Positions 54,094-62,514 of a stretch of DNA of 64,000 nucleotides are shown here, piece after piece; the first letter of the stretch is position 1, and every line of letters begins with the position of its first letter. The notes beneath the pieces were generated by a model. It was not told the origin of the DNA. It did not search any database and saw only the letters and a program-made list of their open reading frames with translations. The position numbers and the translations under genes are program-made. Origin of the DNA: Rebecca billardiae RCC1528 (Eukaryota; Haptophyta); contig OZ251248.1 of NCBI GenBank assembly GCA_965240325.2, positions 620,001-684,000 of the forward strand, in the 5' to 3' direction.

Positions 54094-55855
54094 CGCCGCC
54101 GCCGCCGTCTGCGAGCCGCTGCTGCGCTGTGTTGAGCGCGGCGCCCAGGGCGGCCTTGTCCTCGCACAGCGCGCGCGCGGCGGCCTCAGCGGCGACGAGC
54201 TCGGCGCGCAGGCACGCGAGCACGGCCTCGAGCCGCGCGCGCGCCGCGCCCTCCGCCCGCGCCGCCTCCGCCTCCGCCGCGCTCCGCGCGCGCTCCGCCT
54301 CGGCCGCGGCCTGCTGCGTAAGCGCACCCACCTCCGCGCGCAGCCGCTGCGCCTGCGCGCGCACGCTGTCGTGCTCGCGCGCGTGCGCCTCCTCCAGCGA
54401 GGCGAGCCGCGCGCGCTCGGCGTTGAGCTCGGCGCTCAGCGACGCGACCACCGCCACCGCCTCCGCCTCAGCGCTGCGCGCCGCCTCGCGCGCCGCCGCC
54501 GCCGCCGCGTCCGCGCCCGGCGCCGCCGCCGCCGCGGGCGCGGCCGACGGCGGCAGCGCAGCCGCAGGCGCCGCGCTCGCCGCGCTCGCCGCGCCCGCCG
54601 CGCCCGCCGCGCCCGCCGCGCTCGCCGCCAGCTCGCGCGCCGCCGCCAGCTCGGCCGCCGTCGCGTCCGCGCGCGCTCGCGCGGCGGCCGCCTCTGCGGC
54701 CGCGTCCGCGGCCGCGCGCTTGGCCGCGCCCGCCTCCACGGCCGCGCTCGAGGCGCGCTCGCGCGCGGACGCGACGTCGGCCTCGAGCGCGGAGGCGCGC
54801 TGGCGCGCGGAGGCGAGGTCCGCCTCGAGCGCGCGCGCGCGCTCGCGCGCGGCGCCCACGTCGGCCTCGAGCGCCGCCGCGCGCTCGGCCGCGGCCGCGG
54901 CCGCGCTCGCGGCCGCCTCGTCCGCGCCCGAGGCGGCGTGCTCGGCGGCGACGGCGCGGTGGCGCTGCGCGGCGAGGGCGGCCTCGGCGACGTGGAGCTT
55001 GGAGGCGACGCCCTGCGCCTCGCGCGCCACGTCGGCGTGCTTCGCCGCCGCCGCCGCCGCCGCCTCCTCCGCCGCGCGCGCCGCGCCGCGCGCCGCCTCC
55101 AGCTCGGAGCGCGCGGCGTGCAGGCTGGCGCGCGCGCCCGCCGCCTCGTCTGCGGCCGAGCCGGCGCGCGCGGCGGCGGCCGCGCACGCGTCGCGCGCCT
55201 CGGCCTCGCGCGCCTCGGCGTCGGTCAGCGCGCCGCGCAGCGCGGCCGCGGCGCACGCCTCCGCGCCCAGCGCGCGCGCGCCCTCCTCGAGCCTCGCCTC
55301 GAGCTGCTGCGCGGCCGCGCGCGCCGCGTCCGACTCGGCGCGCGCCTCGGCGAGCCGCGCGGTCGCGTCGGCGAGCTCGGCGCTGGTGGACTGCGCGGAG
55401 GTCAGCTCGCCGCTGCGCGCGCTGCGCTCGCGCTCGAGGTCCGCCTCGCGCGCCTCCAGCGCCGCGCGCAGCTCGGCGAGCTTCGCCTTGGCCTCGTCGC
55501 GCTCCGCGTCGCGCGCGCCGCGCTGGCTCGCCCACGTCTGCTGGACGTTGGCGAGGAGGGCCTGCATCTCGCTGCTCTCGGTCTCGTGCGCGCGCACGGC
55601 GGCGGCGAACGCTGTCTCCACCTCGCCCAGCTCGCCGCCGAGCACGCGGCTCGCGAGCGCGCCGTCCGCGCGCGCCGTGGCGAGCGCGGCCTCGCGCTCG
55701 GCCGCGTCGCTCGTGCGCGCCTCGCGCAGCGAGGCGAGGTCGCGGTTGCGCGCCTCGAGGTCGGCGACGACCTGCTCGAACGCATGCTGCAGCGCGCCCA
55801 GCTGCTCCTTCTGGATCGCGCGCTCCTTGTTGCTCCGCGGCGTGAGCGCATGCAT
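53129..55855 (-). CDS. Long coiled-coil protein with C-terminal polyglutamine tail
   Basis: Three exons, 55855-53798, 53688-53625 and 53523-53129, give 838 aa from ATG 55855 (MHALTPRSNKERAIQ). An in-frame ATG at 56017 would add 54 residues, but that stretch looks like promoter. Residues 10-600 are nearly continuous Ala/Glu/Arg heptads (KEQLGALQHAFEQVVADLEA, AKLAELRAALEARE), interrupted by an Ala/Pro hinge near 450 and a Gly/Pro-rich linker near 610-670. Exons 2 and 3 resume the coil (AERDAARAAVDELRAQC, then EELALLRAERAASAEEVVAL). The end is FAKGKGPKMAMQMPSFGGGK followed by 13 Gln and TAG. The build suggests a structural rod of a flagellar, centrosomal or Golgi kind, but no family-specific motif is visible. 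It is divergent from the EF-hand gene at 56154. Confidence 0.82.
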
Positions 55856-56153
55856 CGCGGCCGCCGACGCGCTGCCGACCCGTCTCAAGCCATCCCGACG
55901 CGATCGGCAGGATGGCGTCTGCGGAGGCGAGAAAATCGAAATCTCAAATCGCTCGTCAGGAAGAAAACGTTCGGACCCGCGGCCAACGCGCTCCGCGACA
56001 TCCTCCATTAACTCCATTCAGTACTTCGACAGACGAATCAGGAGAGCTGCGCCCTCGTGCCTGTGTCTTTAAATCATAGAATTGGTCCGTTTGGGACTTT
56101 GGGTCGTTACCGCTCGTGAGTCGTGCCCTTTGTGCGCGCGCGCCAACAGCAGG
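55856..56153. promoter_or_regulatory. Divergent promoter interval (coiled-coil / EF-hand genes)
   Basis: 298 bp between the start codons at 55855 (-) and 56154 (+). The centre (about 55925-56115) is clearly AT-richer than both genes. If the coiled-coil gene starts at 56017 the spacer shrinks to 136 bp. Confidence 0.45.
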
Positions 56154-58920
56154 ATGGCGGAGCCTCCCGAGCAGCCCGCGGCGTCGGAGCCGCCGAAGCG
56201 CGGCTCGGTGGCGGGGCGGATCGGCTGGAGCGCGGTGCGCACGCTGCGCGAAGGGCGGACCGCGATCGACGACGGCCTCCCGTCCGCGGAGAAGCTGCTG
56301 GCGCGCGCGTTCGTCCCGACGGCCGACGCGTTCCCCGCGCCGCCGCCGCGGCCGGGCACGGCGCCGCCCGAGCTCGCGGAGGAGGCGGCGGCGGTGCGCG
56401 TGCGCAACCTGCTCGCGGACTGGCAGGCGCGGTACAGCTCGGAGGCGCACTCCTTCGCCTCGCTCTCCGCGTACAAGGAGCACAAGATGCGCCAGGCCTT
56501 TGTGATCACCGGCGCGCTCGGGCTGCCCAACCGGTACCGCACGGCCGTCACCGTCGACTGCTTCGACAAGTCGGCGTCGATCTTCGGGCGGTACGCCGGC
56601 GTGCTCGAGGAGCTGCGCACCGAGCTGCTCCGCTCGATCTACGCCGACTGGGACGACGCGGCCGACGCCGCGCTCCGCCGCGAGGGCGCGCTCGCGTACG
56701 CGTCCAAGACGCCCTTCTACGCGCTCGCCACGCAGCTCGCGCGCGAGAAGGCCGAGCTGGCGCACAAGCTGCTCGAGCTGCAGCGCACGGGCGCGCAGCG
56801 GCGGCAGCGCCGCGTGGAGCGGATCGTCGACGACTCGCTCGCCGCCTTCCGCAAGGCGCTGCAGGCCTCCGCCGCGCTCGACCTCGACGTGGCCGACGAG
56901 CTGCGCGCGAGCGGCGGCGGCGGCGGCGGCGGCGCGGCGCCGAGCGGCGGCGCCGCCGCGCGCCGCGGCAGCCGCGGCAGCGACAGCGGCGTCTCGGCGG
57001 GCGGCGGCGGCGCGGCGGCGGCGGAGGCGGCGGCGGCACGCGTGGAGCAGCTCGCCGCGCAGGCCAAGGCCATCATCGAAGAGATGCACGCCAAGCTCGC
57101 CGAGGCGGAGGCGGCGGACGCGGCGGTGCCGATCGCGTCGCGCGCCGTGCTCGCCTTCAAGCAGCTCGAGCCTCGAGAGCAGCCCGCGCTGCTCGCCTCG
57201 CTGCTGCGCTCGTTCGGCGCGCAGGCGCTGGCGCACCTCTCGTCGGCGGAGCGCGTGCAGCTCGTCGCCGAGCTCCTCGCGCTCCTCGCGCCCGACCAGC
57301 TCGTCGCCGCCGTCTTCGAGGCGGCGGAGGCGTCGGGCCGCGCCTCGCGCGTCGAGTTCCTTGCTCGCTTCCTGCCGTGCGTGGCAGATGCAGAGCTCGC
57401 GGCGGCGCGCGCGCGCGCGGCGGAGCTGGCGCAGGCGGGCGGCGCGGCGGGGCGCAGGGCGCCGGGGGCCGGGCCGCCCATCCTCGGCGGCGCGCGCTTC
57501 GGCCCGCTGCGCCGCCCCACGTTTGCCGGCCAGTACGAGCCTGCGCACGCGCCCGCGCACGCGCCCGCGCACGCGCACGCGCACGCGCACGCGCACGCGC
57601 ACGCGCACGCGCACGCGCACGCGCACGCGCACGCGCACGCCGCCAACGCCGACGCCGACGCCGCTCCGGTGGCGAGCGGCGCGGCCGCGCCAGCGGGCGC
57701 GCCGCACCTCGCCGGCGCGCCCGCCGGGTCCGCCACTTCCGCCGCCGCCGCCGCGCCCGCCGCCGCGCCCGCCGCGCCGCCGCCCACCGCCGCGCCGCCG
57801 GCCGCGCCGCCGGCCGCTGGCGCGCCGTCCACGCCGCTGGCGTTTGCGCGCGCACTCGGCGGCTGGGGCGACGGCGCTCGGCTCGAGCTGTGGCGCCACC
57901 TGCTGGCACAGGGGCTGACGCTCGAGGAGGTGGCGCTGCTCCGCGGCGCGCTGGGCGGCGGTGCCGAGCCGGGCGCCGAGCCCGACGGCCACGCCGCCGC
58001 CCAGCCGGAGTCCGACGAGGACGAGGCCGCTGAGGCCGCTGAGCGCGCTGAGCGCGCCGCTGGCGCGTGGGCGCTGCGCGCGCCATTCCCGCGCCCGCCC
58101 GAGCAGGCGGTGATGCGCGCGCTCGGCGGCGCGGAGGCGCACGCGCCGCCGGCGCGCGCGCTGGCGATGTTGCAGCGCGAGCACGCGCACGTGGTGCACC
58201 AGCTGCGGCAGGCGCGCGCGCACATCGCCGCCCTCGAGGCGAGCGGCGCGCGCGCGGCCGAGGCGGAGGCGCCGCCGCCCGAGCAGCGCTCGCCCGCGCG
58301 CGGCGCCGCAGCCGTCGCCGCCGCGGCGGCGCCGCAGCCGACGCTGCCGCCGCCGGGCGTGGGCGCGCAGCCCTCGCCGCGCGCGCAGCCCTCGCCGCGC
58401 GTGCGCGTGGGCGCGTCCGCCACCGCCGCCACCGCCGCCGCCGGCCTCGGCAGCCGTGGCACGAGCCGGCCGCCCACGCAGCCGCCCACGCAGCCGCCCA
58501 CGCAGCCGCCCAGCCACGCCGCCAGCCGGCCGCAGAGCGCCGCCGCGCAAGGGGCCGCCGAGCCGTGGCGCGGCGGCGGCGGCCTCGAAGGCCTGCACGC
58601 GATGCTGCGCGCGCCGCCGCTCGCGCTGCAGGAGAGGACAGGCGCGGAGGAGCAGCCACGTGCGCGCACACGGCACCGCGCCGCAGCGCGCGCCCGCGGC
58701 CACGCGCGCACAGCGCGGCACCGCAGCGCTCACGCGCGCCGCCCAACGCGCCGTGCCGCACGCGCGCGCGTGCGCGCGCAGTGAAGGCGACGCTGGAGCG
58801 CATCGCGGACATCCTCGTCTTCGCCATCGAGCAGCTCGCCGCGCAGGAGGCGGGCACGGCGGCGGGCGGCGCGGCCGACGGCGGCGTCGCCGCGCGCGGG
58901 CTTGACGCGTCCACACTGCT

Positions 58921-58952
<32 letters not shown>

Positions 58953-60191
58953 GTGCTGCCGCCTCGGCGGCGTCCTCCGCCGAGCCGCTGCCGCGCGATC
59001 TCTTTCTGCGCTTCGTGTGGGAGTACTTCCTCGTGCAGTATGTGCGTGGGGCGTGGCGCGGTGCGCGGTGCGCGGCACGCGTCGCACGGCGCGCGCCTCG
59101 GCTCACCTCCGCACCGCGCACCGCACCGCACCGCGCGCCGCCGCGCGCCCTCCGCCCCTCGTGCACACGCGCCGCGCGCTGCCGGTCCGCAGGGCGTGCG
59201 CTCGATCGCGCGCAAGCAGCTGTCGCAGCTGCTGCTCAACCTCAAGCTGCACGCGCTGGACAACCGGCGCGTGCGCACCTTCTGCCGGCTGCTCGGGGCC
59301 ACGCACGGCGGGCCGGGCGGCAGCGCGCGCGCCGCGCCCACGAGCGAGGCGCTCTTCTATTTGCACTGGCTGCCCGCCATTGTGGGCTCGGACAGGCTGC
59401 ACTTTGCGCTCGACGGCGAGCGGTGCCATGTGCCCGTGCTCGACGTGGCGCGCGCGGCGAACGCGCTCGTGCTGCCCGCCGCGCTGGGCGCGACCGTCTC
59501 CGAGGCCGTCGACGCGGTGCTCGCCGACCCGCACCGCGGCATCACGCACAAGCTCGACCTGGACGACTTCCTCGAGTACGTATGCGGCCTGTGGGCGCGC
59601 GCGGACGAGGAGAACCGGGGCGCGCTGCTGGAGCGGTGGCGCGCCGCGGACGCGAACGGCGACGGCGTGCTCACCGTGCACTCCTTCGTCGCGCTCGTGC
59701 ACGCCATCGAGCCCACCGTCTCCGCGCGCGCCGCGCTCGCCATCTACCACGAGGCGGCGGCCGAGTCTGCGCACCTGCTGCACGACGCCGAGTCGGACGC
59801 GTTTGCGCCTGAGGCCTTCCTGCACGCGGTGGCGGCGCGCGGGCTGCGCGTCGCCGAGACGGAGGCGTCGGCGGCCGAGGGCGAGGAGGGCGGCGCGGCC
59901 GACGGCCCGGCGGACGGCGTGCCGGGCGCGGCGCACTCGAGGGCCAGCGCCGCGCGCAGGACGAGCAAGCTCAGCCGCGCCGCGATCGGCACCGCCGCCT
60001 CCGCCTATGCCGCGGGCGAGGCGCTCGGCGCGCCGCCGAGCGGCGCGGGCGGGGCAGGCGGCACGCCCAGCCGGCGCTCGAGCGCCCTGGCCGCGGGCCC
60101 GGGCGGGGCCGCCGCCCACGACCGTCGACGCTCGAGCGCCCTGACTTCATCGGGCTCGGGCGCGGGTGCTGCGCCACACGGCCGCCGGTAG
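56154..60191 (+). CDS. Large EF-hand protein with helical N-terminal domain, possibly TSNAXIP1-like
   Basis: Three exons, 56154-58659, 58782-59041 and 59193-60191, give 1,254 aa. Residues 80-250 form a helical domain: YKEHKMRQAFVITGALGLP, then DKSASIFGRYAGVLEELRTE and YALATQLAREKAELAHKLLE. This layout recalls the N-terminal region of TSNAXIP1-type proteins, but the match is by eye only. A second helical block follows (VLAFKQLEPREQPALLASLL to FEAAEASGRASRVEFLARF, about 325-410). Next are an Ala-His hexanucleotide-coded run (465-495), Ala/Pro linkers, a coiled segment (HVVHQLRQARAHIAALEAS) and PTQPPTQPP repeats. The C-terminal third has a canonical EF-hand loop (DANGDGVLTVHSF), preceded by DLDDFLEYVCGLW, which may be a second hand. 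The tail is Ser/Arg-rich with RRSSAL repeats that resemble basophilic kinase (RRxS) sites, possibly for PKA. Likely a Ca2+-responsive structural or ciliary protein. Confidence 0.8.
57545..57640 (+). repeat. GCGCAC hexanucleotide repeat coding Ala-His
   Basis: A run of GCGCAC units, with a few GCGCCC near the start, codes alternating Ala-His for about 30 residues inside the EF-hand protein. The alternating purine-pyrimidine sequence can adopt Z-DNA, and the His run could bind metal. Confidence 0.92.
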
Positions 60192-61461
60192 GCGTAAGGC
60201 GTAGCTGCGCACCGGCGGAAGCAAGCTCTGGGCAGTTTCACCGGCGACCGGACGGATACGAGCCACACCCACGAGTACTCGGATGAGGCGCCTGCCCGCG
60301 GGCCCCGGGCACGGGGCGACTCTCAGCCCGGCCCGCCCGGCTGTCAAGTCGTGCGAGCTAGGGCGGTCCTCGCCCGAGGTCCCCTAATAGACCCACCGCC
60401 TCTTCTAATGCGGCCCTGTACTACAGGAACGGCCGGCGGGTCGCTCTGCAACTCACCGCCAACAGAATAAAGGACAGTGGCCGACCCTGGTCAATCTGGC
60501 CGTGAGGTCGCGCCCCTCTCGCGGGCTCTGGTGCGCAAACGCTTTATTCGTCGTCAAATTATTGTCACTACTGCGGCCCGGCCGAGCCGAGTAGCCATTG
60601 GCGCTCCGTGCACCTTAATATATATATATATAAAGTCTAATATATATATATATATATAATAATAAAGGCATCGATCCCCAGCCGCATGTTAGTTGGCATG
60701 TTGCCACTCGACTCGGACACCGGGAGTACACCTCGTCTTGCCTCGCGCGGAGCCTCAGACGCCCGGAGCCAACTTGTGGTGTGCGGGAGCCACCCGAAGC
60801 ACACTCTGGCCCGCTCTGGGCCGTGTAGCGAGTAGCGACACGCGTGGCAGGTCAACAGTGCATCGCGACGGCGTCGCACGCGCAATCCGCCGCTGAATAC
60901 ATATACTCATGTCTGCCTCATGGCACGTCATGCACCGCCGTGTGCTCCGAGCCGATGCACTCCCGACTCGCGACGCGCCGCGCGCAGCACAGCCTGTGCT
61001 TCGGGTAGTCACTCCCGCCAAGTTCGGGCTCCGCACGCGGAAAGCATGACTCTCGACCGACGGTACAGCAGCAGCACGCACGGCGTACGTTACTTAACGG
61101 ATAACCGACAGTGACACTGATGGCACGGCCCGCGCCGCCCCCATGATAACTTCGATATGTATATATAGTAAATATAAAGTTCGATGACTGCGCGCGGCTG
61201 AGCACGGAGTCATCGGATAGCAGCCGCGCTTTTAGTTTATAATATATAATTATTATTATATTAATAATGTGTAATATATATATATATATATCGGTATTTA
61301 AGAACACCACGACCCGACTGTGGCGTACAGTCATAAGTTATCTATTTCAGGCAACCGTGCGCGCGCGCATCAGTCAGTCAGTCAGGCGTGCCGGGCCGTG
61401 GCGTACAACATCAGGGACCGCATCCATGCGGGCCCACGCCTCCCGCGAAGGACCAAGGCGC
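60192..61461. other. Intergenic with several TA tracts
   Basis: 1.27 kb. TA runs lie at about 60617-60632, 60640-60658, 61157-61166 and 61273-61292, and 61230-61300 is very AT-rich. A CAGT tetranucleotide stretch is at 61370-61384. None of the TA tracts here joins a clear copy of the GTGG(T/G)GTTATTGG terminus. No gene was found. Confidence 0.55.
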
Positions 61462-62033
61462 TTACAGGCCGCCCTTGCCCGGGTAGTAGTCCTTCGGGAG
61501 GCGCGGGTCCGCGTTGATGCGGCCCTTGATGTAGTCCGCAATGTCGTAGATCTTCTTCGCGATCTGCTTCTGCTTCTTCTTCTCGAACTTCTCGAAGTTC
61601 TTCTTGTTGAAGTCCGCCTTCACCTTCGCCTCCGCCTTAAGGTACGCCGGGTTCACGTTGCCGTCCGGCAGGAAAACCGGCACGCCGTACTTCTTGCCCT
61701 TGAAGTCCTGCGGCCCCATGCTCACCGAGCTGCTCACCCGCGTGGCGCAAGCCCGGCTCGCCGGCGCGCCGCTGAACGCCGCCGCGCCACTGCAGCCGCA
61801 CGAGCAGCATCGACGGAGCCACCGCAGGAGGCAGCGCGAGGGCGGGGCACCGCGCGGGTGAGCGATGCGCGCCGTGCGGGCGGCGGTGGCCTGCGAGTGC
61901 TCGCATGCCATGCCCGACTGCGCGCCGCATGCGCTGCGTGGGCGCAAGAGCGCGCGCGCGCGCGTGCGCCGCGTGCCGGCTCGCACCTGCACGACGCGAG
62001 CACGACGACCAGAGCAAGAAGAATGCGCATCAT
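61462..62033 (-). CDS. Plastid-targeted small basic protein of unknown function
   Basis: Two exons, 62033-61987 and 61789-61462, give 124 aa. Splicing joins MMRILLALVVVLASC to SGAAAFSGAPASRACATR. That makes a signal peptide whose expected cleavage (AAA/F) leaves Phe at the first position of a Ser/Arg/Ala transit peptide, the hallmark of import into secondary red-type plastids. The predicted mature part, from about residue 37, is short and Lys-rich: KKYGVPVFLPDGNVNPAYL, then KADFNKKNFEKFEKKKQKQ, then YIKGRINADPRLPKDYYPG. It has no transmembrane helix, so it is a stromal or lumenal soluble protein, or a peripheral subunit. The clean compact sequence suggests conservation in photosynthetic algae, for example as a small photosystem or ribosome accessory protein, but I do not recognise it. 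Adjacent ATGs at 62033 and 62030. Confidence 0.85.
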
Positions 62034-62514
62034 GGCTGACCTGCGTGGGGCGGGAAGCGCGAGGGGCGTCGTGAGCGACCCGTGCAACGCGTCTCAGGCG
62101 GATCGGGGCGTCTGTACGCCCCGGAGCCCTCGCCGTCGCCGCCGGGCTGGTAATTGGGATGCAGGCGGGCGCTCCTCACCTCGACGAGCGATGATGATTC
62201 CTCCTAGCGTGGCTGGGGCGCACGGCCGCCACGAGGCTTTAATTCTAATTTTGACGGCACCCGGCGCCGCCGAGATGCCATGCTCCCCCGCCCGGACTCG
62301 CCTTGATGCGTGCATCCGTCCTCCCGTCGGTACGAGTAACGGCCGAATCAGACGGGGTAATCAGGCCGGACCCGACGGAATTCCTTGCGGAAAAGATGAA
62401 AGGACCGCCCATGTTCCACCGGTTCGTCACTATGTGGGTGTACACCTAACACAAGACTCTCAGCTCATCTTGGGGCAGTCGCTCCTCGGCCAGCTGGCAC
62501 GCGTGGGGCCGCGC
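62034..62514. other. Intergenic between the plastid protein and the galactosyltransferase
   Basis: 481 bp of mixed composition, AT-richer at 62230-62460. It holds the upstream region of the plastid protein and the 3' flank of the glycosyltransferase. Nothing else was recognised. Confidence 0.5.

Noticed and set aside
53172-56072. Plus-strand ORFs of 900-970 codons opposite the coiled-coil gene
   Set aside because: Ala/Arg/Ser shadows of heptad-coding sequence; they cover the opposite strand of all three accepted exons without splice support.
55956-59087. Long minus-strand ORFs opposite the EF-hand gene
   Set aside because: Arg-rich low-complexity translations. The plus-strand model has an EF-hand and coherent splice junctions.
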